From Spiribacter halobius (lineage in GTDB: Bacteria > Pseudomonadota > Gammaproteobacteria > Nitrococcales > Nitrococcaceae), in assembly GCF_020883455.1 (NCBI RefSeq), contig NZ_CP086615.1, positions 1,984,001 to 2,048,000 of the forward strand: a stretch of 64,000 bases of DNA, read 5' to 3'. Under the pieces are notes generated by a model. That model was not told the origin of the DNA. It ran no database searches and saw only the letters and a program-made list of their open reading frames with translations. The translations under genes and the position numbers were made by a program. Shown here one piece after another: positions 43,446-52,033 of the stretch; within the stretch, counting starts at the first letter, position 1; each line of letters begins with the position of its first letter.

Positions 43446-45041
43446 CTACCCACCCCTCACCGACCCAAACGTCGGCGTCCAGGCCCCGGCGCTGCGGGCC
43501 CCCTCCGGCAGCGCCGCCAACGCCTCCCTGGCCGCCTCGCGCTCCGCATAGTCACCGAGGAACAGCCGATACCACTCACCGCCATCGCGCTCGCCCCGCA
43601 CCACCCGCACTTCGTCCGCAATCTCCGGATTCTGGCCGAGGAAGCGCTCCACGGTACTCATCTGGCGGGCAGCCAGAAGCTGGATCGTGTAGTGATCCGC
43701 CGGCCGCGTGGCGAACCAGTCATTGTCGTCGGCAGGCGTGGCCGGCGCCTCGCCAGCGTCGCCCGTGTCCCCCGATCCGGCAGCGGTGTCTGCGGCCTCC
43801 GCCTCCGGTGTCTCCTCCGCTGCCCCCGCAACCTCATCAACCTCTTCGGATGAGCCGTCCGCGGCTGCCGCGGCGTCGTCTGTCTCGACGGTCGTCGCAA
43901 CGTCCGCGTCGGCGGAGCCTTCGCTGCCTCCGGCAGCCGGCGCCACCTCCGCGGCTTCAGCCGCGTCGTCTCCTTCGGTCTCGGCGAGTCCGGCCAGCGG
44001 GTCGGGCAATGTCCAGACGTCCAGCGGCTCCGCCTCCGGCGGCGCGTCCGGCACCGGGCCGTCGGAAACGGCCGCCTCGTCGGCGGCGGACAGCTCGCTC
44101 CCGGAAGCCGTCGGTTCGTCCTCGGTGTTGGTCAGGGCGTCCGCCCCCTCCCGATCAGCCGCGCCCTCCGCGTCAGCCTCGTCGCCATCGTTGCGGGTGA
44201 TATCGATGGCAACGGTCTCGCGGTCGCTGGTGTCCTCGAATGTCTCCGTCTCCTCGCCACCAAAGGGGCCAAGCACGTTCAGCGAGAGCACGGCCAGCGC
44301 GAGCGCGCCGCCGGCGAGCAGCAGCGTCCGGCCATGGCCGCCCAGCAGGCCCCCGCCGGCGCCGCCGTGCCGGGCCTTGGCCCGCAGCACCGCCGCAGCC
44401 GCAGTGTCGATCCGCCCCGGCAGTCCCTCGGAGACGCGATGAATGCGCCGGTAGTCCGCCGGGCGCAGCAGCCGGCTCGGGCTGCCGCCGGCGGCGGTGA
44501 TGCGGTGGTCGACATGGATACGCGTCTTCTGCTCCGAGAACGGCGGCAGGCGCAGCACCGGCGGCGGCTCGGCCAACGCCAGCGTGTCGCTCACCTGGCG
44601 CGCGGTGGCCTCGGCCGTGCGCTCCTCCAGCGCCAGCGCCAGCCCGCAGTCGAGCTCCCGGGCGTGGCGGAGCAGGGCGTCCAGACTCGCGCCGTCGAGG
44701 GCGTCCGCGTTGTCCACCAGCAGCGCCTGCGGCCCGCGGCGGCCACTCACCGCCACCAGCGCGGCCGCCGGGTCCTCAGAGCGCGCGTCCACCCGCGTGG
44801 CGGCCAGCGTCTCCGCCGCCTCGGCGACCTGGGCGAGGAAATGCGTGCGCCCGCTGCCGGGCAGCCCGCTCACCAGCAGCGGCGTCGCCCGGGCATCGAG
44901 CACACCGAGTGCAAGGTTTACCCGCGTCTCGTCGTCCTCGTCCGGCGGCACCGGCGCCACGCCGTCGAACGGCTGGTGCTGCAGCCCAAGCGCCTCCAGC
45001 GCCTCCGGCGCCAGGCGCCGCTCGTCCCCTGTGTCGGCCAT
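43446..45041 (-). CDS. DamX-like protein: degenerate AAA domain, membrane helix, SPOR domain
   Basis: This 531-aa protein has an N-terminal ExeA-like AAA domain (~15-225), one membrane helix (~239-258, LLLAGGALALAVLSLNVLG), a ~180-residue acidic periplasmic linker and a C-terminal SPOR domain (~445-528, DHYTIQLLAARQMSTVERFL). SPOR domains bind denuded septal peptidoglycan, so a division role like that of DamX is likely. The ATPase looks inactive: Walker A is GLPGSGRT with Arg65 in place of Lys, and Walker B reads LLVDNAD with Asn in place of the catalytic Glu. The start is followed at once by LAPEALEALGLQHQPFDGVA, typical of the DamX N-terminus. Confidence 0.85.
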   Translation of the reverse strand: MADTGDERRLAPEALEALGLQHQPFDGVAPVPPDEDDETRVNLALGVLDARATPLLVSGLPGSGRTHFLAQVAEAAETLAATRVDARSEDPAAALVAVSGRRGPQALLVDNADALDGASLDALLRHARELDCGLALALEERTAEATARQVSDTLALAEPPPVLRLPPFSEQKTRIHVDHRITAAGGSPSRLLRPADYRRIHRVSEGLPGRIDTAAAAVLRAKARHGGAGGGLLGGHGRTLLLAGGALALAVLSLNVLGPFGGEETETFEDTSDRETVAIDITRNDGDEADAEGAADREGADALTNTEDEPTASGSELSAADEAAVSDGPVPDAPPEAEPLDVWTLPDPLAGLAETEGDDAAEAAEVAPAAGGSEGSADADVATTVETDDAAAAADGSSEEVDEVAGAAEETPEAEAADTAAGSGDTGDAGEAPATPADDNDWFATRPADHYTIQLLAARQMSTVERFLGQNPEIADEVRVVRGERDGGEWYRLFLGDYAEREAAREALAALPEGARSAGAWTPTFGSVRGG

Positions 45042-45124
45042 CGACCGCCTCCCGGCAGTGAGAACGGCGCTCAGTCTAGGGCCGCACCAGCCTCGGACAC
45101 CAGCGCCGACGCACGCCCCGCGCC

Positions 45125-45153
45125 TTGACTCCCGGGGGCACCCTCCCTAGTAT
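45125..45153 (+). promoter_or_regulatory. Sigma70 promoter of tRNA-Glu
   Basis: TTGACT (45125-45130), a 17-bp spacer and TAGTAT (45148-45153) lie 21 bp before the tRNA 5' end. Each box matches consensus at four or five of six positions. Confidence 0.8.
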
Positions 45154-45174
45154 TTCCGACGCTTTACCGGACAC

Positions 45175-45251
45175 GTCCCCATCGTCTAGCTGGCCTAGGA
45201 CACCACCCTTTCAAGGTGGCGACACGGGTTCGAATCCCGTTGGGGACGCCA
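45175..45251 (+). tRNA. tRNA-Glu (anticodon TTC)
   Basis: A full cloverleaf can be drawn. The acceptor stem pairs GTCCCCA (45175-45181) with TGGGGAC (45241-45247). The anticodon stem is CCACC/GGTGG with loop CTTTCAA, anticodon TTC at 45210-45212. The T arm is CGGGT-TCGAATC-CCG type. Discriminator G at 45248 is followed by an encoded CCA at 45249-45251. A good promoter lies upstream. The accessory genes 46325-50778 start about 1 kb downstream, but no second copy of the tRNA 3' end (an att site) is seen in the window. Confidence 0.97.
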
Positions 45252-45302
45252 TTTCTCTGGTTGGCAAATAAAGCGCACCGGGCCGCGACGTAGTCTTTCG
45301 CC

Positions 45303-46142
45303 CTACACAATCGCCAGTGGCCGCCGTGATGCCGGCGGCGGAAACAGGCCCTCCAGCTCCGCGCGCTGTTCCTCGGTAAGCCGGATGTCCAGTGCCCCCC
45401 GGTTCTCCGCCACCCGCTCCCGGTGCGCGGTTTTCGGGATGGCGATGACGTCGCCTTGATCCAGGAGCCAGGCAAGTGCCGCCTGGGCCGGCGTGATGCC
45501 ATGGCGCTCGGCAAAGGCCCGCAATTCCTGGTGGCGCAGCAGCGCACCCTGGCCGAAGGGGCAGTAAGCCATGACCGGGATCGCGCGCTGGCGCAGCCAG
45601 GGCTGGATCTCCCATTCGATGCCGCGCTCGCCCAGGTGGTAGAGCAGCTGGTTGGTGGCGACGGCGCGGCCGCCGGGGACTTCCCAGAGCTCCTCCAGGT
45701 CGGCGAGATCCAGGTTGCTCACGCCCCAGTGGCGGATCTTCCCGGCCTGCTGGAGGTCCTGGAACCCTGCCACCGCCTCGCCGAGGGACGCGCCGCCGCG
45801 CCAGTGCAGCAGGTAGAGGTCGATGCGGTCAGTGCCAAGCCGGCGCAGGCTGCGCTCGCAGGCGGCGGCGACGCCGCGGCGGGAGGCGTTGTGCGGGAAG
45901 ACCTTGCTGACCAGGAAAACCTCGTCGCGGCGACCGGTGATGGCCTTGCCCACCACCTCCTCGGCGCCGCCGTCGCCATACATCTCCGCGGTGTCGATCA
46001 GGGTCAGGCCCTGGTCGAGGCCGGCCTGCAGGGCCGCCACCTCGGCCTTGCGCTCGGCGCGGCGCTCGCCCATGTGCCAGGTGCCCTGGCCCAGCGCCGG
46101 CACGCGTTCACCTGCGGGTAGCTCGACGTATTGCATGCTCAT
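45303..46142 (-). CDS. Aldo/keto reductase
   Basis: This 279-aa NADPH-dependent oxidoreductase has an (alpha/beta)8 barrel. The catalytic tetrad is Asp50 (LTLIDTAEMYGDGGAEEVVG), Tyr55, Lys80 (FLVSKVFP) and His113 (LYLLHWRG). Signature segments are VPALGQGTWHMGERRAE, IRHWGVSNLDLADLEELWEV and the cofactor-binding IPKTAHRERVAENRGAL. The family includes YeaE/DkgB-like reductases of small aldehydes and ketones; the substrate cannot be read from sequence. It converges on the tRNA gene. Confidence 0.93.
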   Translation of the reverse strand: MSMQYVELPAGERVPALGQGTWHMGERRAERKAEVAALQAGLDQGLTLIDTAEMYGDGGAEEVVGKAITGRRDEVFLVSKVFPHNASRRGVAAACERSLRRLGTDRIDLYLLHWRGGASLGEAVAGFQDLQQAGKIRHWGVSNLDLADLEELWEVPGGRAVATNQLLYHLGERGIEWEIQPWLRQRAIPVMAYCPFGQGALLRHQELRAFAERHGITPAQAALAWLLDQGDVIAIPKTAHRERVAENRGALDIRLTEEQRAELEGLFPPPASRRPLAIV

Positions 46143-46324
46143 GGTCCGTATGTTGGTTGCGCTGTTGTGCGGGCAGGCTATCAGAGCAGCGTCGTCGCTG
46201 GCCGGCAGCAGATGTGCCGATACGTTGTGCCGTCATTGCCTGAACGAGAAGTGGCGGGGCTGCGACTTTCTGGTTGAGCAGTGTGGTGTTATGGTGCGTT
46301 GGTGTACTTGCTCGAGAGGCCGAT

Positions 46325-46564
46325 ATGGGACGCTTGACGATTACGCTCTCGGATGAGCAGCAGCGGGCCCTCAGGGAGACTGCTGCCCGCACGGGCAAGA
46401 GCATCCGGCAGCTGATCGAGGAGAGCCTCCAGGCGTACGGCGTTAAGTCCACGACGACAGCAGCGGACCTGGTAGCGCGCGCTCGGGCACACGCGCGGTT
46501 GCCGCCGGACGAGGCCGTCGACCTTGCGATTCGGCAGACCCGGGACCATCGCGCGGGTCGGTGA
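46325..46564 (+). CDS. CopG-type ribbon-helix-helix antitoxin
   Basis: This 79-aa protein begins MGRLTITLSDEQQRALRETA and continues ARTGKSIRQLIEESLQAYGV, the ribbon-helix-helix fold, followed by a charged toxin-binding tail. The ATG is chosen with GAGAGGCC just upstream; a longer in-frame start at 46274 is unlikely. The last codon overlaps the toxin start (GTGATGG), the coupling seen in type II toxin-antitoxin pairs, which normally autoregulate through the antitoxin. Confidence 0.85.
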   Translation: MGRLTITLSDEQQRALRETAARTGKSIRQLIEESLQAYGVKSTTTAADLVARARAHARLPPDEAVDLAIRQTRDHRAGR

Positions 46565-47001
46565 TGGCCCCGCCAGCCGTCATCGACACCAATGTGCTGA
46601 TCGCTGGTCTGCTCGCGCGTGATCCGCAATCCCCGCCGGTCCGCATTGTCGACGGCATGCTGGCGCGCAACTTCCGCTACCTGCTCTCGCTGCCACTGCT
46701 CGTGGAGTACCGCAGCGTGCTTCTCCGCGCACGGATCAGACAGCTGCACGGCCTTGGCGATGCTGAAATCGACGGCCTCCTGGAGGCATTGGTCGCGAAT
46801 GCGCTGCTTCAGGAACCGATCCCGACGCTGGACGAAGATCCACCGGATCCCGGAGATCGGCATCTCTGGCTGCTGCTTGGAGCGCGCCCGGGGGCCCTTT
46901 TGGTAACCGGCGATACCGCCCTTCTGCGAAATCCGCCGTCGTTCGCTAGCGTTGTCTCACCCGCAACCTTTATTGGGTTGACTTCCAACCTAACGCCGTG
47001 A
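46564..47001 (+). CDS. PIN-domain toxin (COG1569-like)
   Basis: This 145-aa putative ribonuclease has PIN acidic residues in PAVIDTNVLIAGLL (N-terminal Asp), LSLPLLVEYRSVLL (Glu) and the C-terminal pair in DPPDPGDRHLWLLLGARPGA and LLVTGDTALL. PIN toxins cleave tRNA or mRNA. Start at ATG 46564 (or GTG 46561), overlapping the antitoxin stop. The module looks intact. Confidence 0.85.
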   Translation: MAPPAVIDTNVLIAGLLARDPQSPPVRIVDGMLARNFRYLLSLPLLVEYRSVLLRARIRQLHGLGDAEIDGLLEALVANALLQEPIPTLDEDPPDPGDRHLWLLLGARPGALLVTGDTALLRNPPSFASVVSPATFIGLTSNLTP

Positions 47002-47310
47002 CAGGGATTCGCGACCCGGCCGGTTCCGTCTCCCCCTACCTCGGACGTTATCTGGGGAGACGGGTACGTCTAGCGCCGAGGCGACAGCTCGTCTTCCGCT
47101 CTGCTGCCTTGCGTATCAGCCCAGCGCGGATGGTTCCTCTGTTCTACCGGGGGAGCGTTGCATTGAAAGACGCCACTGCGTCGTCCGAGATGTTGAAGCT
47201 TGCCGTTGCCCTGGCTGCAGGCCGTTGTGAGCCCAACTGGGCCTGATCGCCAACAGTCAGCCGCCCCTGCCTTCCTGCGCGTGGGGTTGAGGTGGCGGTA
47301 GACTCCGCGC
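47002..47310. other. 309-bp gap between PIN toxin and helicase, no gene recognised
   Basis: An 82-codon frame (46998-47246) is open but has no ribosome-binding site, no recognisable motif and mixed codon use, so I do not call it. The end of the gap should hold the helicase promoter; GAGGTGG at 47290 is a distant possible ribosome-binding site. No member of the A-D repeat modules is present here, unlike most gaps of this size in the window. Confidence 0.5.
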
Positions 47311-50300
47311 ATGGCCGATGACTCCCCGCAGATCAGCCTTTTCGACCGCCCGGAGGACGTGGTCGCGCGTCTCGGCGGTCGCCGCTGGCCGGATCCCGAG
47401 TCTGTGCCGCATAACGCGGGACGCAACAAGGTTTCGGAGCAGGTGTTGCGGGATCTGCGCGCGGCGGAGCAGCCGCTGCTGGTGGTGGGCTATGCGTCGC
47501 TGGACCGGTTGCTGGACTTCCTCGCCGAGGAGCCGCGGCCGGGGCGGCGGGTGCGGATCCTGTTCGGGGCGGAGCCTTTTCCCAGCCGTGAGGTGAGCTT
47601 CCCGTTCCGCGGCGGGTTTCCGGAGGAGGTGCGGCGCTATTGGGAGCGCCAGGGCGTCTCGCTGCGGCTCTGCGGGGCGATCATCGCCGTGCTGGAGCGG
47701 CTTGCCGCCGGGGAGATCGAGGCGCGCTACGTGGACGGCGCCCGGCTGCACGCGAAGCTCTACTGCACGGAGGCGGCGGTGACGCTGGGCTCGAGCAATT
47801 TCACCGCGGGTGGGCTCAGCCGCAATCTGGAGGCGAACGCCCGCTTCACCGCGGGTGAGTCGCGCTTTCGCGAGATCTGGCAGCTGGCGGAGAACTACTG
47901 GGCCTCCGCCCGCGATTACGGGAGCGAGCTGTGCCGGCTCCTGGAGGCGATGCTGCGCTTCGTCGGCTGGCGTGAGGCGCTGCTGCGGGCCTGTACGGAG
48001 CTGCTCGAGGGGGAGTGGGCGGAGCAGTATCTGCGCATGCAGGGCTATGCGAGGGAGCTGCCCCTGTGGCCGAGCCAGCGCCAGGGCATCGCGCGGGCCT
48101 TATGGGTGATCCAGAACGCCGGCAGCGTCCTGGTGGCGGATGCCACCGGCTCCGGCAAGACGCGCATGGGGGCGCACCTGGTGCGCTCGGTGATGGACCG
48201 CATCTGGTCCCATCAGCGGATCCGCAAGGGCCAGCCGCTGCTGGTCTGCCCGCCGGCGGTGCAGGAGACCTGGCGGGACGAGGCGCGGGAGTGCTCGCTG
48301 CCGCTGCTCACCGAGTCCCACGGGCAGCTGAGCCGGGGTGGCGGGGACGCGGGATCGTCCATCCAGGATCAGGTCCGCCGTGCGCAGGTGCTGGCGGTGG
48401 ACGAGGCGCACAACTTCCTCAACGCCCGCTCGCGGCGGACCCGGGCGCTGCTGAACAACATGGCGGACCACACCGTGCTGTTCACGGCCACGCCCATCAA
48501 CCGCAGCGCCCAGGATCTGCTGCGCCTGGTGGACATGCTCGGTGCGGACAATCTGGACCCGGATACGCTCAAGCGATTCGAGCGCATGCTGCGCCGGGAG
48601 CGGGTGGACCGCACCCTCTCCCGGGAGGAGCTCGCGCTGCTGCGTCGCGAGATCCGCCGCTTCACCGTGCGGCGGACGAAGGCGGAGCTCAACCGGATGA
48701 TCGACCGCGATCCGGACGCCTATCGCAACGCCTACGGCGAGCGCTGCCGCTACCCGGAGCACCGCTCACGGCTCTACGCCCTGGAGGAGACGGCCGCGGA
48801 CCGGGACCGCGCGCGGCAGATACGCGAGCTCGCCGACCAGCTCTGCGGCGTCGCCTATCTGCATCGGCGCATCCAGATGCCCGGTGTGCTGCGCCAGGAG
48901 GGGTGGAGCGAGGAGAAGTATCTCGCCTCCCGGCTCAGCGCCGCCCGCAAGCTGCCCGCCTACATCGTGATGGCGGCGCTGCGCTCCAGCCGCGCCGCAT
49001 TGCTGGAGCATATCCGAGGCACAGTGCATGCCGCCGAGGCCTTCGGCCTGGAGGCGACGTTACACAAGACGCCCACGGGCGATGTCCTGAGCACCCTGGC
49101 CGAGCTCGCCGGCCGGCCGCCGGAGAACGGGCTGCGTATCCCGCTGCCGGACTGGCTGACGGACCCGGAGCGCCACCGCGCTGCCTGCGAGACGGACCGC
49201 CGCATCTACCGGGAAATCGAGGCCCTGGTGCTGGCGATGAGCGACGCACGGGAACGCCGCAAGGCCACGTTTCTGCAGACGTTGCTGCGCTCCCACGGGC
49301 TGCTGGTGGCCTTCGACAGCCGCCCGGTCACCCTGGCGCTCATGCAGCGGCTGCTGGCGGGTGCCGCTGGCGCGAAGTCGATCCTCGCCTCGGGGAGCGA
49401 GGCACGGGGGCGGGGCGAGGTCAACCAGCGGTTTCGCCTGGGCTCCGCGGATCGCGGCATCGTGGCGCTCTGCTCGGACAGCATGGCCGAGGGCATCAAC
49501 CTGCAGCAGGCGGGCTGCATGGTGCATCTGGACATGCCGAGCGTGGTGCGCGTCGCCGAGCAGCGGGTAGGGCGGGTGGACCGCATGGACAGCCCCCACG
49601 AGCGCATCGACGTGTGGTGGCCGAAGGATGCCCCGGAGTTCGCCCTGCGGGCGGACGAGCGCTTTATCGAGCGCTACGAGACCGTCGAGGCGCTGATCGG
49701 GGCGAACATGCCGCTGCCGGAGGGCATGGCGGACACTCACCGCGAGGCGGTGGATGCCGAGCAGCAGGTGCAGCGCATCGAGGAGTCGCTCAACGCGGAG
49801 GCGAGCTGGGATGGCATCGAGGACGCCTTCTCCAGCGTGCGACGGCTCATCCAGGGTCCCAGCGCGCTGGTGGACGCCGAGGCCGGGGAGGCCCGCACCC
49901 CGGATGGTGATGAGGTCTCCTCACGGGTCTGTCTGGTGCGCAGCGAGCGCTCCTGGGCGTTCTTCTGCCTGGGGGGTACCGGCGCGCAGGCGCCCAACTG
50001 GCTGATGTTCCCGGCGGGCGGTGGCGGGCCGCTGACGGATCTGGCCGCGGTGTCGGGCGCCTTGCGCGAGGCGCTGGCGGAGAATCCGGAAGACGTCCCG
50101 TTCGACCGCGGGGCGGCGGACTGGCTGAATCGTTTCATCGACCGCCTGCCGGCCGCCCAGCGGCAGATGCTGCCGCTGAAAAAGCAGAAGGCGCTGGCGG
50201 AGATGGAGCATGTGCTGGACCACTACCGCCACGAGGCGGCCTTGGCGCAACGCCAGTCCGAGCTCGAGGCCTGCGACCATCTGCTCGACGCGCTGCGGCA

Positions 50301-50556
50301 TCCCGATCCGGAGGCGCCGCCGGACTGGGACGCCCTCGCCGAAACCTGGCTCGATCTGATTCGCCCCGTGTGGTACCGCAAGCTCACCGAGGGGCGCCGC
50401 CGGCGGCGGCCGCTGCTGCTGCGGGATCTGCGCCGGGATCTCACCGGGGCCGACCGCATCCCGCCCGAGCGCATTATCGAGGCCGTGCAGGGAATCGGCA
50501 CGCTCCCCGCGCTGGAGCGCCGCGTGCGGGCGGCGATTATTGGGGTGCCGGAGTGA
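47311..50556 (+). CDS. PLD-domain SNF2-family helicase
   Basis: This 1081-aa protein combines an N-terminal phospholipase-D-like domain (~20-200) with a superfamily 2 SNF2-type ATPase. The PLD motif is H147-x-K149 (ARLHAKLYCTEAAVTLGSSN) followed by FTAGG. There is one HKD motif, so a dimer would be needed for nuclease action. Helicase motifs: I ATGSGKT at 278-284, II DEAH at 364-367, III TATPINR at ~392, V DSMAEGINLQQAGC and VI QRVGRVDR at 751-758. The C-terminal ~300 residues are helical and unrecognised. PLD-SNF2 fusions occur in defence islands (the same activities are split between drmC and drmD in DISARM). The neighbours here are a toxin-antitoxin pair and a broken parDE, which fits a defence role; not proven. 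Confidence 0.85.
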   Translation: MADDSPQISLFDRPEDVVARLGGRRWPDPESVPHNAGRNKVSEQVLRDLRAAEQPLLVVGYASLDRLLDFLAEEPRPGRRVRILFGAEPFPSREVSFPFRGGFPEEVRRYWERQGVSLRLCGAIIAVLERLAAGEIEARYVDGARLHAKLYCTEAAVTLGSSNFTAGGLSRNLEANARFTAGESRFREIWQLAENYWASARDYGSELCRLLEAMLRFVGWREALLRACTELLEGEWAEQYLRMQGYARELPLWPSQRQGIARALWVIQNAGSVLVADATGSGKTRMGAHLVRSVMDRIWSHQRIRKGQPLLVCPPAVQETWRDEARECSLPLLTESHGQLSRGGGDAGSSIQDQVRRAQVLAVDEAHNFLNARSRRTRALLNNMADHTVLFTATPINRSAQDLLRLVDMLGADNLDPDTLKRFERMLRRERVDRTLSREELALLRREIRRFTVRRTKAELNRMIDRDPDAYRNAYGERCRYPEHRSRLYALEETAADRDRARQIRELADQLCGVAYLHRRIQMPGVLRQEGWSEEKYLASRLSAARKLPAYIVMAALRSSRAALLEHIRGTVHAAEAFGLEATLHKTPTGDVLSTLAELAGRPPENGLRIPLPDWLTDPERHRAACETDRRIYREIEALVLAMSDARERRKATFLQTLLRSHGLLVAFDSRPVTLALMQRLLAGAAGAKSILASGSEARGRGEVNQRFRLGSADRGIVALCSDSMAEGINLQQAGCMVHLDMPSVVRVAEQRVGRVDRMDSPHERIDVWWPKDAPEFALRADERFIERYETVEALIGANMPLPEGMADTHREAVDAEQQVQRIEESLNAEASWDGIEDAFSSVRRLIQGPSALVDAEAGEARTPDGDEVSSRVCLVRSERSWAFFCLGGTGAQAPNWLMFPAGGGGPLTDLAAVSGALREALAENPEDVPFDRGAADWLNRFIDRLPAAQRQMLPLKKQKALAEMEHVLDHYRHEAALAQRQSELEACDHLLDALRHPDPEAPPDWDALAETWLDLIRPVWYRKLTEGRRRRRPLLLRDLRRDLTGADRIPPERIIEAVQGIGTLPALERRVRAAIIGVPE

Positions 50557-50587
50557 GATCGTCGGCGCCCACTGATTTCGTGCTCTA

Positions 50588-50698
50588 AAAGTGGCGCAGA
50601 TGCAGGAGCTCGTCGACGAGGGCTTGCGTAGCGGCGCCGGGACTCGCGCGATGGATGAGCTGCGTGACGAGGCATTGCGGCGGGCGGACAACAGTTGA
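50588..50698 (+). pseudogene. 3' remnant of a ParD-type antitoxin gene
   Basis: The frame through 50591 reads VAQMQELVDEGLRSG, then MDELRDEALRRADNS and a stop at 50696. 'L..LVdEGl.SG......d.l...' is the C-terminal half of ParD antitoxins. No ribbon-helix-helix N-terminal half exists upstream; the helicase stop is only ~30 bp away. Probably truncated when the helicase region arrived. Confidence 0.6.
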
Positions 50699-50709
50699 CC
50701 TAACGCCGA

Positions 50710-50778
50710 ATGAGCTACCGCCTCAGCCGCGATGTCTTCATCATCCGCGTGCGCCATGCGCACTAGGACTGGCAGTGA
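50710..50778 (+). pseudogene. Internally deleted ParE/RelE-type toxin remnant
   Basis: ATG at 50710 gives MSYRLSRD, the usual ParE start, joined directly to VFIIRVRHAH, a TAG stop, then DWQ and TGA. 'IIRVRHxxxDW' is the usual ParE C-terminus, so ~70 central codons have been lost and a stop acquired. It lies 11 bp after the ParD remnant, the normal parDE order. Confidence 0.6.
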
Positions 50779-50810
50779 GTTCCGGCCTGCGGGAATGGAT
50801 CAGTGCTTCT

Positions 50811-51752
50811 TTAAGGGTCGGAGAACGTCGCGGGTGTCTGCGGGCTTCGATTCACCGTCAGCGAGAACACATCGGGCCGCGCATAGTGCCCGCAGACGTC
50901 CAGTGAGCGCCGTGCGTGCCGGGCGTCCTCGGTGTCGATCTCGGCGTAGAGGATGCCCTTGTCGCGGTTGAGCGGGCCGGCGGCGATCTCGCCGGAGGGG
51001 GCGATGACGACGGCGTTGCCGACGTTGATCCACTCGTCCGGGGTGTAGAGCGCATCGCGCTGGGGGAAGTCGGCGGGGAGGTCGCTGCCCTGGATGGCGG
51101 TGGCGGTGCCGATCACCCAGCAGCCGCCCTCTTTGGCGATGTGCCGCAGGGTGGCGAGGGCGGTGTCGCTGGCGTCCCACGTCGGGTTGACGAAGATCTC
51201 CATCGCCTGGGCGTAGAGCGCGTAGCGGGCGAGCGGCATGTAGCACTCCCAGCAGATCAGGCTGCCGAGCCGCCCGGCGGGGGTGTCGACCACGTTCAGG
51301 CCGCTGCCGTCGCCCATGCCCCAGACCATGCGCTCTGGGTTGGTCGGCATGAGCTTGCGATGCCGGTTGAGCAGGCGGCCGTCGGGCCCGATCACCACCA
51401 CGGTGTTGAACAGGGTGGTGCCGCTGTACTGACTGTCGATCTCGTGGATGCCGGTGACCAGGGTCACCCCGTGACGGGCGGCGGCGTCCTGGATGGGGAG
51501 TAGCGTCTCTCCGCGGAGGTCGACGGCGTTGGCGCGCAGGCGTGCGTGGATCTCGCTGGAGAGGGCCATGTCGCCCCCGGGCCGCAGCCGCCAGATCCAG
51601 GTGGGATAGCCCGGAATGTAGGCCTCGGGAAACACCAGCAGCCTGGCGCCGGCGCCGACGGCCTCGTCGATGGAAGCAAGCATCCCTTCGATGGTGGCGT
51701 CCCGCTGCAGCAGCACCGGGGGCTTCTGGATCACGGCGATCCGGGTGGTCAT
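50811..51752 (-). CDS. Nitrilase
   Basis: This 313-aa carbon-nitrogen hydrolase of the nitrilase branch has the triad Glu43 (LLVFPEAYIPGYPTW), Lys133 (NRHRKLMPTNPERMVWGMGD) and Cys167 (GSLICWECYMPLARYALYAQ). The FPEAYIPGYPxW and RKLMPTxxER strings are typical of true nitrilases that convert nitriles to acids plus ammonia. The MTTRIAV start at 51752 has GAGG 8 bp upstream; a longer in-frame start (51791) adds 13 residues without support. Cytosolic. The 281-bp gap to the divergent gene holds no repeat module. Confidence 0.93.
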   Translation of the reverse strand: MTTRIAVIQKPPVLLQRDATIEGMLASIDEAVGAGARLLVFPEAYIPGYPTWIWRLRPGGDMALSSEIHARLRANAVDLRGETLLPIQDAAARHGVTLVTGIHEIDSQYSGTTLFNTVVVIGPDGRLLNRHRKLMPTNPERMVWGMGDGSGLNVVDTPAGRLGSLICWECYMPLARYALYAQAMEIFVNPTWDASDTALATLRHIAKEGGCWVIGTATAIQGSDLPADFPQRDALYTPDEWINVGNAVVIAPSGEIAAGPLNRDKGILYAEIDTEDARHARRSLDVCGHYARPDVFSLTVNRSPQTPATFSDP

Positions 51753-52033
51753 CGGGGGATCCTCGGCAGGGAGGCCCCTGCGGCGGTTCACGCGGACGCG
51801 GAACCTCTACCTAGCATACGCGGTTTTCGCCGCCTCACCGGCGCTGCCGCTCGGGCAGCGGGCCATTCGCGGGCCACCCAGAGACCCGGTTCTCGGGCTG
51901 CGCATCGCGCTCCCAGGGTGTGCGCTCATTCACCCTGGAAAAACGTAACCGATTGACTACGCTCGATGTTGTTCCGTCCGGGGGTGCGGGCGCGCGCGGG
52001 GCGCGCTCACGGCGGGGGATCGGGAGGGGGATC

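Noticed and set aside
45175-45251. tRNA-Glu as an integration (att) site
   Set aside because: No duplicate of the tRNA 3' end and no integrase gene found in the window; only proximity remains.
46998-47246. 82-codon frame after the PIN toxin
   Set aside because: There is no ribosome-binding site, motif or coding bias; left as an unexplained gap.
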